The translations under genes were made by a program, and so were the position numbers. Of a DNA stretch of 50,385 nucleotides, positions 33,059-41,367 are shown piece after piece. The DNA comes from Deltaproteobacteria bacterium. GTDB lineage: Bacteria > Desulfobacterota > Desulfobulbia > Desulfobulbales > SURF-16. Where the stretch lies: assembly GCA_016219175.1 (NCBI GenBank), contig JACRCD010000051.1, positions 1-50,385 on the forward strand, written 5' to 3'. The notes under the pieces are model-generated. The model saw only the letters and a list, made by a program, of their open reading frames with translations. It was not told where the DNA came from and made no database searches. Each line of letters opens with the position of its first letter. Within the stretch, counting starts at the first letter, position 1.

Positions 33059-33184
33059 GAATTTTTTAATTTTCTTTTTATATCAGTATGTTAATTGTTT
33101 CGGTGCTTTAAAATTAATTTCGCTTCCGGTTAATGTCAAGGTGATGCGGGAAAAGCTATTTGAAAATTAACCGACCAGCCCTAT

Positions 33185-33225
33185 CTATAGCCTTTAGTCT
33201 ACAGTCTAAACAGCTGAATAGTTAC
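33185..33225. repeat. Solo end of the GTAACT-family element
   Basis: Read on the minus strand: GTAACTatTCAGcTgttTAGACTG..., the same order of blocks as the ends of the element at 23891-24034. It is only one arm, with no partner within several hundred bp. It supplies the last codons and stop of the broken ATPase gene, so it marks a breakpoint. Confidence 0.6.
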
Positions 33226-33634
33226 GATCTCTTCTTCCTTTTTCAGATGATGAATGGCGAGCAGGTGTTTGTAAGTGAGAAAGCTCTTGAGCTTGTTGCC
33301 GTCGCGGATGCTGGTGTCTCCCGCCTCGCGTGCATCGTTCGTGGCGCTGTCCCAGCGATAATGCTTACTGCCCTTGCCGGTGCCAGGGTTCGGCTTGAAG
33401 GAGACTTTGACCCCGGCCCTGCCTTCCTTCCCGGCCGGGACCAAAAATATTTTCCAATCCTGCGATATCGATATCCTCAATGGAGGACTGGAAAAAATCC
33501 TTCAGGGCGTAATCGAGCGAACTTTTGCCGCTGCCGTTCTCATCGTAAATAAACAGGTTCTTGCCGCCCCCGTTGATCTTGTGGGTGCCGAGAAAGGCCT
33601 TGTAGCCGGTGATCTCGATGGTCTGGATACGCAT
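33199..33634 (-). pseudogene. Frameshifted, truncated AAA-family ATPase
   Basis: The first 65 or so residues (MRIQTIEITGYKAFLGTHKING, Walker A-like YDENGSGKSS, LENIF) are in one frame, and the homologous continuation (VPAGKEGRAGVKVSFKPNPG.. to LKSFLTYKHLLAIHHL) is in the +1 frame. The shift is at a run of five T (plus-strand A, 33443-33447); removing one base restores the frame. The Walker A also has Asp for its first Gly. The 3' end runs into a solo repeat end at 33225, giving a chance stop. Three lesions together indicate a dead gene. Confidence 0.75.
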
Positions 33635-33637
33635 GGC

Positions 33638-33820
33638 TCAAGGATTGTCCGGCTGTTCTTCAACGATCGTTCCATCCTTGAGAATCGCCACTCCGGCGCC
33701 CACGCGTCTGGCCTTTTCGCGGGCCTTTTGGGCGGCGCGCTGCATAGCGATTTCGGCCTTGATAAAATCCGGGTCGCGTTTCCTGTCTTTCTGTTCCGGG
33801 TCAATGGCTTTGACGCTCAT
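33638..33820 (-). CDS. Small basic protein coupled to zeta-type kinase
   Basis: 60 residues, strongly basic and helical in its first half (DPEQKDRKRDPDFIKAEIAMQRAAQKAREKARRVG), ending in a short beta segment (VAILKDGTIVEEQ). The start ATG overlaps the stop of the zeta-type kinase (4 nt), which implies translational coupling. By position it may be an antitoxin or partner, but it does not resemble epsilon antitoxins. It ends 3 bp before the broken ATPase starts. Confidence 0.7.
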   Translation of the reverse strand: MSVKAIDPEQKDRKRDPDFIKAEIAMQRAAQKAREKARRVGAGVAILKDGTIVEEQPDNP

Positions 33821-34347
33821 AGGTTCACTCCTTCTGCGATGAGTTGCGGGGCGCTGCCGGAATTATCGTACAGCGCCCATTCACTGACAATCGGTTTATA
33901 CATGGTTTCAAAATTTCGCAGCCCGGCCGCAAACCGTCTATGGATAGTCGGTTCAGGCACATTATGCCCGCCCTCCAGCACCCGTTGCCGGACACGGGCG
34001 AGAGCCAACTCGGGGGAGGCAAGCCGCAAAAAGAAAAGCTTGACGATGTAGCCGTCAGCCCGCCAGCCGGGGATGAGTTTGGCATACCCTCGTCCGCTCA
34101 ATGTGGTTTCAAAGGCGAAACTCTCACCCCGCCGGGAGTGTTCGAAAATTTCCGCCAGCATCAGCCTGCCTGCCTTGAAAGCAGCTCGATCCGGATCAAA
34201 GGGAGCGAACCCCGCGGCAATCAGATCGGCGTTGATGAAAATCGGGCAGTTGGCCTCCTTGGGCAGAAACTCCTCGGCGAAGGTGGTCTTGCCAGTCCCG
34301 TTCGGTCCGGCAATGATGATAATTTTCTTCTGATTATGTGATTTCAT
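33817..34347 (-). CDS. Zeta-toxin-like P-loop kinase
   Basis: 176 residues with Walker A (IIIAGPNGTGKTTFAEEFLP, K20), 'FINADLIAAGFAPFDPDRAAFKAGRLML' and 'FAFETTLSGRGY', the arrangement of the zeta-toxin/AAA_33 kinase group. Zeta toxins phosphorylate UDP-N-acetylglucosamine; many chromosomal relatives have other substrates, so toxicity is not assured. The ATG overlaps the stop of the AlbA_2 fragment, and its own stop overlaps the small basic gene. It sits in a chain of overlapping genes at the edge of the defence island. Confidence 0.82.
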   Translation of the reverse strand: MKSHNQKKIIIIAGPNGTGKTTFAEEFLPKEANCPIFINADLIAAGFAPFDPDRAAFKAGRLMLAEIFEHSRRGESFAFETTLSGRGYAKLIPGWRADGYIVKLFFLRLASPELALARVRQRVLEGGHNVPEPTIHRRFAAGLRNFETMYKPIVSEWALYDNSGSAPQLIAEGVNL

Positions 34348-34625
34348 CGTTTCAGGACCTCGCGGATGGTGCGGACCAGGTGACTTGCCGCATTACTGAT
34401 AAGCTGATTGATCCGGCTCACATCCTTGCCGGCCAGTCCAGGAAAGGAACCGTCATCGGCCACGCCGGTAAACAGCATTCCACCCTCGGAATTGGCAAAG
34501 GCCGCCATTTCCGAGGCAAGCGATTCCGCATTGCGGATATCGGCCTTGAATTGGTGGGCGCTGTCCTCGCCGCTGGCAATTTGTTCAAGAAGGTTTACTA
34601 TGGAAATCATGGCTTTGATATTCAT
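34344..34625 (-). pseudogene. N-terminal AlbA_2 (Schlafen-like) fragment
   Basis: 93 residues that match the beginning of AlbA_2-domain ATP-binding regulators: 'LLEQIASGEDSAHQFKADIRNAESLASEMAAFANSEGGMLFTGVADDGSFPGLAGKDVSRINQLISNAASHLVR'. Full-length relatives continue for roughly 400 more residues; here the frame ends after TIREVLKR. It may be a remnant, or a functional mini-protein, as its stop overlaps the next gene. A C-terminal piece of the same kind of protein lies 6 kb away at 40668-41111. Confidence 0.65.
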
Positions 34626-34771
34626 CCTGTTTTTATCAACCGATTGCCTGTCATCAGCTTAGCTTAATCCCGGTTTTTCCATGATCGCGGCGATCCGGTT
34701 TAGTATCTCTGGGGTAATGATGTGGACGGCTGATATGTGGATTTCTCTCTCATGCGTTCCCGGTCCCTGAC

Positions 34772-36103
34772 TTACGGCTTGGCTTCAAACAACTTAGAAA
34801 TATCTATATCACATGCTGTGGCAGCAATCAGCCGAACTTTCTTAGCTTGCAGCGCGTCAATACCGTTTACCTTGACCTTGCTGTATTGGCTAGCCGAGGT
34901 ACCGAAAACCTTTTCCATGCGGGCGACAAATCCGGGCTGGGTGGCTTCAGGCACGATGATGTCCACGCGCCGGCCGGGGTGGGAGCGGAGTATGTCGTTG
35001 AAATGCTCATCGGCGGTGTTGAAGGAATAGCCGATCGCCACGATGTGTTTCGCCTCCCGCACCCAGTCCGACGCCTGGCTCCAGAGTTCGATATAGCGAT
35101 GGGAAAGGATCGGCTTCAAGCGCAGGGGCGGCACCAGCGCGGGGATGACGTGCTTTTGCTGGCGCGGGTTCTCGTGGCTGACATCGGTGTTGGGCGCGAC
35201 AATATCCTGGATGAATCCGGCGGGGTCGCAGTCGAGAATGTTCTCGATGGGCAAAAGGTCGCGGGTGTCCATGCGGACGTAATCCGCCAGCCCGCCATGA
35301 AAATAGACCGCCTGGGCCGCGCCGAGGCGGTTTTGCAAAAAGGCGGTATAGTTCAGAGTAATGGCCCGCAACCCATCCGGCAAGGTTCCGTAAAACGGCA
35401 GCACGCTTTCGGCGTGCGCCGCGATTACCTCCTTTTGTTTCGCCACCAGATAAGCCCACAGCGCCCATGAGATATAGATGTAGTTTTTGATGTCCGGTAA
35501 TTTTTCGTTGTAGAAGCCGAGGAATTTCTCGATCAGCAGGGTTTCGATGTTCAGCATGTCGGCTCCGAGCGCGGCGGCCACCTCGTGCCGTTCGCCGCTC
35601 AGGCCCATCTTGAGGGTGCGTTTCAGCACGGTCTTGAAGGTATCGGAGAGCGACAGCTTGTGAATGTCCAAAATCGAATCGCTGTCGATCAGGTCGTCGG
35701 CGTCGCCGGGAAAGACCTCGCGGATCAGGGCTTCCGTCTCCTCGTCGAGGGTGCTGTGCTCGGCGATGGCCGCCAGTTTGTTGAACAGGCGGATAATCAG
35801 TTCACCGTGTTTTTTGATGTGCTCCTGTTCCGGCGGCAGGTGGGCGATGGCCTCCTGGACCCGCTGCACCATGGCCTTTTGTTCGTGAGGCTCGCGGGTG
35901 GCGATCTTATCCACCGCGCGGGCGATCATGGTGTTGAAGCTGAAACGCAGGCCGGGAAGCATGGAACGTAACGCCTCGTCTACCGGCTTGCCGGGGCCGT
36001 CCAGATAGCGGGTGACATCCGCCAGCAGGGTGTTGGCGAGTGGAAAGCCGATGCCGTCGGTGCGGTCCACCCCCGCGCCGAGAATGAGCAGTTTGTCAGT
36101 CAT
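34772..36103 (-). CDS. SIR2-like domain protein in R-M island
   Basis: 443 residues. It starts with a Rossmann-type 'KLLILGAGVDRTDGIGFPLANTLL'; the second half has 'LRAITLNYTAFLQNRL...VYFHGGL', 'PALVPPLRLKPIL', 'WVREAKHIVAIGYSFNTADEHFNDIL' and 'RRVDIIVP', the pattern of SIR2-like proteins (NAD-binding). In defence systems SIR2-like domains degrade NAD+ to abort infection. The catalytic His cannot be assigned with certainty (YFHGG is the candidate). GGAGG precedes the ATG. It follows the specificity gene by 29 bp on the same strand, so it belongs to the R-M operon. Confidence 0.72.
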   Translation of the reverse strand: MTDKLLILGAGVDRTDGIGFPLANTLLADVTRYLDGPGKPVDEALRSMLPGLRFSFNTMIARAVDKIATREPHEQKAMVQRVQEAIAHLPPEQEHIKKHGELIIRLFNKLAAIAEHSTLDEETEALIREVFPGDADDLIDSDSILDIHKLSLSDTFKTVLKRTLKMGLSGERHEVAAALGADMLNIETLLIEKFLGFYNEKLPDIKNYIYISWALWAYLVAKQKEVIAAHAESVLPFYGTLPDGLRAITLNYTAFLQNRLGAAQAVYFHGGLADYVRMDTRDLLPIENILDCDPAGFIQDIVAPNTDVSHENPRQQKHVIPALVPPLRLKPILSHRYIELWSQASDWVREAKHIVAIGYSFNTADEHFNDILRSHPGRRVDIIVPEATQPGFVARMEKVFGTSASQYSKVKVNGIDALQAKKVRLIAATACDIDISKLFEAKP

Positions 36104-36132
36104 GGGATTGCCTCCTTTGTGATCTTTCCAAG

Positions 36133-37512
36133 TCAGTTCGCCTCCACCGGGCGGGTGCCGAGGATCATTTTCTCGATTTCAAGCACGGCTTGTTTCTGAC
36201 TACCCCTCGCATCATCTTGTAACTTACGGGCTTCTTTTCTCTTTTCTTCAATTGCAGAGATGATTTCTTCCTGAATGTCCAGAGGTGGAAGTGGAAACCG
36301 TAACGCCATGAGGGCCGGTTTCGAGATGTTTTTCATCGTCGGAGACGCGCCAGTGAGGTTATTCTCTATCTGCCATCGCAGATGTGGAATCTTGAGTATC
36401 TCATCCAGGTATTTCGGTAAAACCGGTGAGTCCTCTTTCCAGACAACCCGGAAGAGCTTGTCACAGAGCATCAATTTAGGGCGCACGTTATCAACAAGAG
36501 CACACGCCCCTACATAACGAGCGATGTTGGCGCGGCTAATGATGAGGTCGCCGGGTTTCACTTCATACTGTTCTCTTGGCTTCAGGTTTTGCGGCAGTGC
36601 CTTGTTCTGGCGCTCATCGAACCAACCGAAGGAGACTGCCCCGAGCTTGAGAACACCCCATTCATCTCCAATCGCTGGCCGCGTTAGACATTTCGGGCTC
36701 CAACCGTTCTGTAAATCCGCAATAACATCGGCGAGCGATACAACTGGAAAAGGGCTCATCTCAATATTTGGACGCCGTGACATTTCGCGGGCAAGCTCAA
36801 CACCCCAGCGCTCAATTTCATTCCAACAAGAAACGAACGCCCGTCTTGAATGAGGGGAGATCAGCGCTTTGAGTCCAATCTTTGAGACGAGTAAGGATGG
36901 CGTGCTTTTGGCTAGTTCCTGCGATGCGGCCATATCCTCATTCGCTTTGGAGTTAGCCGCCTCCCAGTGAGCCACAATTTTCTGCTGGATCGGCAGCGGC
37001 GGGATGGGGATTTTCAGAGTTTCGAGTAACGGATATGTCAGATTCATCCGCACCGAACCAGCGGTAGCTGCGCGGAGAGTTTGATTGAAGAAATCCGATT
37101 TAAGAATAAACCAGAAGACTTCGGGGAGAACGACAGTGCTATCTACCGAAAATACGACATAGGCCGGGCTAATGTATGCCCCGTCATGTTCGGGCGGTAC
37201 CCATCCAATAGACCCAACATTGATGCGGTACGGGTTATAAGCAAAATCGCCAGTGCTTACTTTTTTGTAGGGTTGCTTGATCTCCTTGCCAAGTGCGTCA
37301 TAGGCATGAAAAATTCCATCGACATTGTTAACGCCGAGTATCTTGAAAGTTTCGTACGGGCTTTCAAATGGCCGAATTTTTTCGTTATGTTCTGTTACAA
37401 AATCAGCCAGAGACACAAGTGGATATATTGACTTGATTCGGCCAGCGAAATACTTGACATCCCATCGTTCAAGCTCGCTGTATTGAACAACGCGAAAAGC
37501 CGTTTCCGCCAT
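36133..37512 (-). CDS. hsdS: Type I-like specificity subunit (S)
   Basis: 459 residues with two target-recognition domains separated by helical spacers: the first ends in 'PLLETLKIPIPPLPIQQKIVAHWEAA', the second in 'PALMALRFPLPPLDIQEEIISAIEEKRKEARKL', the repeated PLPPLxxQxxI feature of HsdS. Each domain recognises half of a bipartite DNA site. ATG at 37512 follows AAGGAG by 7 nt and overlaps the methylase stop (TGATG). It directs the fused nuclease-methylase encoded immediately upstream. Confidence 0.93.
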   Translation of the reverse strand: MAETAFRVVQYSELERWDVKYFAGRIKSIYPLVSLADFVTEHNEKIRPFESPYETFKILGVNNVDGIFHAYDALGKEIKQPYKKVSTGDFAYNPYRINVGSIGWVPPEHDGAYISPAYVVFSVDSTVVLPEVFWFILKSDFFNQTLRAATAGSVRMNLTYPLLETLKIPIPPLPIQQKIVAHWEAANSKANEDMAASQELAKSTPSLLVSKIGLKALISPHSRRAFVSCWNEIERWGVELAREMSRRPNIEMSPFPVVSLADVIADLQNGWSPKCLTRPAIGDEWGVLKLGAVSFGWFDERQNKALPQNLKPREQYEVKPGDLIISRANIARYVGACALVDNVRPKLMLCDKLFRVVWKEDSPVLPKYLDEILKIPHLRWQIENNLTGASPTMKNISKPALMALRFPLPPLDIQEEIISAIEEKRKEARKLQDDARGSQKQAVLEIEKMILGTRPVEAN

Positions 37513-39719
37513 CACTTCGCTCCTTCCGCAACGGCAAAAACACTCGGGTCAGCCTGAAACTCCCGATACCACTCCAGGCAGGTCTTGCCGCAATCGGCGG
37601 GCTGGCGGTCGTTGGGGTAAAGCTCGTTCTGATCCTCTTCACCGGTGGCGGAGATGCCGACCTTTTCCGCCTCGTACATGAAGATGGGGTAGTCGAACCG
37701 CTCCTTGAGCAGTTGCCGCGCCTCGGTAATCTGGCGGACTTCCACTGCCTTCAGATAGTCCTTGAGATCCTTTTGCAGGCCCTTGCGCCGCTCGGGGTCC
37801 TTGGCCTGCTTGGCCGCCTCGATTTCGCTTTCCAGCCGCTCCAGTTCCGCCTTGATTTCAGTGGCATACCTGGCTTCGATCTCCGCCTTGGCGGTGGCAT
37901 AGGTCTCGTCAAATTTCTGCTGGTCCTCTTCAGTAAACTTCTGCAGGAAGAGCAGCGAGCATTTCACGCTGGCCCCGGAGCTGACGAAGGTCTCCTGCGG
38001 CAGGCTGACCACGGCGCGTAGAAAGGCGCGGTCTTCGGTGAACTCACGCACGTAGGCGAGCGAGGGATTGTTGAAGATGCCTTCCGGCAGCACGATGCCA
38101 AGACGGCCGCCGGGCATGAGCAGGTCGAGGCAGCGCTCCATGAACAGCACCTCGGTCTTGATCTTGGCCTTGTCGCTTTTGGGCAGATCGAACAGGCTGG
38201 CGATGGGCTTGTTGAGCGCGGCCTTCACCCGGTTCTGGGCCTCGCGGTAAAGATCGCCGTATTCCTTCAGATAGCGCTCTTCGGCGGTGGGATTCACCTT
38301 GATATCCACCTCCAGCACCTTGTCTGTGGGCTCCACATTGGCCCCAAAAGGTGGATTGGTCAGGATGATGTCGAAACGCCCCTCGAAGATGCCGTTGACG
38401 TTCAAAAAACCGTCGTGGTGGTGGACACCGCCGTGACCGTCGCCGTGCATGATCATGTTCATTTTGCTGGTGCGGGCCATGCGGTCGTTGGCGTCGGTGC
38501 CGTAGATGCAGCGGTTTGAGAGCTTCCACAGGCGGGAGCCCTCGCGCTTCTGGTCGATGAGCGCCCGCACCTCGGTGAATTTGTCCTGGAGTTTCTTGGC
38601 CCGCTGCTCCTCGGTGAGCGACTTGTCCTTTTCGACCTGGGCCTTGAAGACGTTGTACTCGCGGTCAGCGTCGGCGAGAACCTTTTCGCGCACGATCTCG
38701 AATACCCGGATCAGAAAGCCGCCGGAGCCGCTGGCCGGGTCGCAGACAATCTCGCCTTCCTGGGGATCGACCATGTGCACCATGAATTCGACGATGGTGC
38801 GCGGGGTGAAGAATTGGCCGATTTCGCCCCGGAAGGTGCGGCCGAGGAAACGCTCGAAGGCGACGCCCTTCACATCCTCGCTGGTGTCGGAGAGGTTGTA
38901 TTTCTCCAGCTCCTTGACGATGGCCTCGCCGGTGGCGGGTTTTAGGTTGATACGCTCGTCGTCCTCGAAAATCTTGTCGGCGGCGTAGGCCCGCTTGGTC
39001 TCCTGAAACAGGTTGTCCAGCGGATTTTCGGCGATCTGGCCTTTCAGCACCTCGACGGTGAACAGATTGGTCCTGTTGCGCCGGGTGAGCAGCGAGCGCT
39101 CCACATAGACCTTGATGAACAGCACCTTGGCGATCTCGTCGAAAGCCGCAGCCGGGTCTTTCTTCTCCCGGTTGCGGATGATGTTGTGGCACTTGTGCAG
39201 CAGGTCGGCGAACTCCTTCTCCTTGAAGGCGCGGAGTTTGGAAAGCAGTTCCGCGATGTCCTTGTCCGAGGCGTCGCCATGGGGAATGTTCTCGATCTCT
39301 TCCGTATATCCGGGAACCTTGTCTTTCTTCACCCGCCAGTATCTGGTTTCCCGCGAGTTGTGGGTGACGAAGAACGGCGCGCCGCAAATACGGGCGTAGT
39401 TTTCCCCCTGATCATAGTCGTGTGGCTTGATGGTGACGTTATCGGATTTACATTCGACGATGATGAACGGGGCATTGTCGGCGGACTTGTCCTGGACGGT
39501 GCGCCAAAGTACAAAGTCGGCGCGGGCGGAAGCGGAGCCCCGGCCGGTCAGGTCCATCTCCTCGGCGATCTGACCGAGAGCAAAGCCGTACTCGTTGACC
39601 AGCACCAGCAAGTATTCCTGGCGCACCGTCTCTTCCGGCGTTTCCACCAGCCACTTGCCGCGCGCGTGGCTCCAGATTTTGCCCTTTTTGGGATCTTTCT
39701 TAATTTCAAGATCAGCCAT
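37512..39719 (-). CDS. hsdM: Fused nuclease-methyltransferase (R-M subunit)
   Basis: 735 residues. The N-terminus (about 30-130) is an HsdR_N-like PD-(D/E)xK nuclease: D68 and E89-C90-K91. The middle and C-terminus are an N6-adenine methylase: motif I 'VCDPASGSGGFL' (about 326-337) and NPPF at 455-458. A coiled coil (about 620-670) precedes the end. No separate HsdR translocase is present, so it is arranged like type IIB/IIG enzymes (BcgI-type, R-M subunit plus S). The ATG directly abuts the Mrr stop codon. Confidence 0.88.
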   Translation of the reverse strand: MADLEIKKDPKKGKIWSHARGKWLVETPEETVRQEYLLVLVNEYGFALGQIAEEMDLTGRGSASARADFVLWRTVQDKSADNAPFIIVECKSDNVTIKPHDYDQGENYARICGAPFFVTHNSRETRYWRVKKDKVPGYTEEIENIPHGDASDKDIAELLSKLRAFKEKEFADLLHKCHNIIRNREKKDPAAAFDEIAKVLFIKVYVERSLLTRRNRTNLFTVEVLKGQIAENPLDNLFQETKRAYAADKIFEDDERINLKPATGEAIVKELEKYNLSDTSEDVKGVAFERFLGRTFRGEIGQFFTPRTIVEFMVHMVDPQEGEIVCDPASGSGGFLIRVFEIVREKVLADADREYNVFKAQVEKDKSLTEEQRAKKLQDKFTEVRALIDQKREGSRLWKLSNRCIYGTDANDRMARTSKMNMIMHGDGHGGVHHHDGFLNVNGIFEGRFDIILTNPPFGANVEPTDKVLEVDIKVNPTAEERYLKEYGDLYREAQNRVKAALNKPIASLFDLPKSDKAKIKTEVLFMERCLDLLMPGGRLGIVLPEGIFNNPSLAYVREFTEDRAFLRAVVSLPQETFVSSGASVKCSLLFLQKFTEEDQQKFDETYATAKAEIEARYATEIKAELERLESEIEAAKQAKDPERRKGLQKDLKDYLKAVEVRQITEARQLLKERFDYPIFMYEAEKVGISATGEEDQNELYPNDRQPADCGKTCLEWYREFQADPSVFAVAEGAK

Positions 39720-40631
39720 TTATTCCTCCAAAAAGAAATCCGAATCGATTATTTTAATTTCGTAGGCATCCACAATGGAAACTCCAAGGTTGTAATCAAT
39801 CATCAGATCCACGAGCCTATTGCCGTCGATCAAAACGACCTTTGGGTCGATGGTTGAAACGTACTGTTCTGCATCCCTGCTGAAGGCGCCGGTGGTGATG
39901 AACACCCCTTTCTTGGCCCGTTGGCCGTGCAGGGCGCCGACAAATTTCTGAACCTCGGGCCTTCCTACCGGACTTTGCCAGCGTTTGGCCTGAATATAGA
40001 TCACATCAAGGCCGAGTTTGTCTTCCTTGATGATGCCGTCAATTCCCTCATCACCGCTTCGGCCCATGGCTTGACCGGCATCCTTGATGGAACCACCATA
40101 GCCCATTTTGACGAGAAGTTTAACCACCAAATGTTCAAAGAATTCCGATGAATTATTGGAAATATGGGTAAGAAGCTCGCCGGCCAGGCTGCTGTGGAGT
40201 TCCTGGTAGGCGTTTTCAAAAATTTCTTCCGGGGTCGCTGTCCGTTCCTCATCCTCGGCGCTTTTATCACCTTTTTCTTGTTTGCTGCTTGACGTGTGGA
40301 AGTCGACAAACTCAGGGAACTGCTTCAAGTGCTTGACGCGAAGATCGTCCGGGTTGGCTCGCAACAATTTCTTGCCCCGTTCCGTGATGCGGAAAAGACC
40401 TCGTTTCGGGCTTTCAAGAAGAAGCGCCTTGGCAAGATAGACCTTGGCCCAGGCCACCCTGTTTTTAAAGGTGGTCTGTTTGCCGCTGGGCAGCATCTCT
40501 TTCAGATCGTCTTCACTCAGTTTGAAATGTTCGGCCATGACAGCATGGGCTTCTTTGGCGCTGTGCGCTTTACCATCCGAGCAGAATTTTAAAAGCGGCA
40601 GAAAGAATGATTGAAAATCAGGTACGGCCAA
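39720..40631 (-). CDS. mrr: Mrr-type restriction endonuclease
   Basis: 303 residues. The N-terminal winged-helix Mrr_N domain (about 1-95: 'LLKFCSDGKAHSAKEAH' to 'RGLFRITERGKKLL') is followed by the Mrr catalytic domain with 'GDEGIDGIIKEDKLGLDVIYIQAKRWQ': the Asp and QxK of the PD-(D/E)xK-like site. Mrr cleaves methylated DNA. It is the first gene of the R-M block and abuts the methylase with no gap, an odd pairing, since its own methylase could create substrate unless site types differ. Confidence 0.92.
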   Translation of the reverse strand: MAVPDFQSFFLPLLKFCSDGKAHSAKEAHAVMAEHFKLSEDDLKEMLPSGKQTTFKNRVAWAKVYLAKALLLESPKRGLFRITERGKKLLRANPDDLRVKHLKQFPEFVDFHTSSSKQEKGDKSAEDEERTATPEEIFENAYQELHSSLAGELLTHISNNSSEFFEHLVVKLLVKMGYGGSIKDAGQAMGRSGDEGIDGIIKEDKLGLDVIYIQAKRWQSPVGRPEVQKFVGALHGQRAKKGVFITTGAFSRDAEQYVSTIDPKVVLIDGNRLVDLMIDYNLGVSIVDAYEIKIIDSDFFLEE

Positions 40632-40667
40632 TGGTTTTCTCCTCTTTTTAAGCGTGTTAAAAAAGGT

Positions 40668-41111
40668 TTATTTCTCTGCTTCCGTATCCATTTGTTTTAA
40701 AACTTGTTTTCCCGTCTCCGTCAGCCGATACTTTTGCCTGCTGCTGGTTGGTTTGTCCGGGATAGTCATTTCGATGAATCCGGCATCAAGCAAAGGCCTG
40801 AGTACCTGGTTCCTGAACTTGGTGCGATCTGAGCGCCCTTCAATTTCCATCAAGTCGGCAATCGCCCGTTCTTCCAGGCAGTTATGGAGTATTTGGACCT
40901 GGTGCCGACTTAGTGCCAACCTGGTGCTGACTTCCGGGCCGATCTTCCCGCCGCCAGCCTCGAATGCCTTCCCCGGTTTCCGGCGGATCACGGTGACGAG
41001 GCCGTCGGTCAGTTTAAATTCCGGCTCCGGCAGACCTGCCTCGCGGCAGCGCTCGATCATATCGTGGATGCCGGTGCCCATCCGTTCGATATATTTGGTC
41101 AGGTAAAGGAT
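40668..41111 (-). pseudogene. C-terminal fragment of AlbA_2-type regulator
   Basis: The frame from about 41111 reads ILYLTKYIERMGTGIHDMIERC, then 'GLPEPEFKLTDGLVTVIRRK' and a winged-helix end ('LLDAGFIEMTIPDKPTSSRQKYRLTETGKQVL'). This matches the C-terminal third of helicase-like/AlbA_2 regulators. There is no start or ATPase part: the frame is cut by TGA at about 41112-41114. An ATG at 41081 could still give a 137-residue peptide with a winged helix. It lies 36 bp upstream of mrr. Confidence 0.65.
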
Positions 41112-41367
41112 TCATGTGATGAGACGTTTTTTTTCTGGTTTTCTTTCTATTCACAAACTGACAAGGCATCCGGCTTTTCTTGGAAAAGACAAAGGGTTCT
41201 ATCAATCTGTTTAACAATTCAAATGGTTTCTCTGGAAATTTTCTATTTTACGAAATCAGAGACGTTTTATCTTTCTTAGAAGAAGTAAGGATTTCTGTCA
41301 ATCTGTTTGTGTTGGCAGATCGGTTTGAGTTGCCGGTATTCCGGCTTGATTTTTATGAGGAGGGTAG
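41112..41367. other. AT-rich spacer beside Fic gene
   Basis: About 255 bp of clearly AT-rich DNA downstream of the Fic gene. It contains two similar segments (CTATCAATCTGTTT and CTGTCAATCTGTTT, roughly 90 bp apart). No credible gene or terminator hairpin was found. Confidence 0.4.

Noticed and set aside
37512-39719. Ordinary type I HsdM with a missing HsdR neighbour
   Set aside because: The N-terminal D...ExK nuclease signature shows that the restriction part is fused, so a lost hsdR is not needed to explain the operon.
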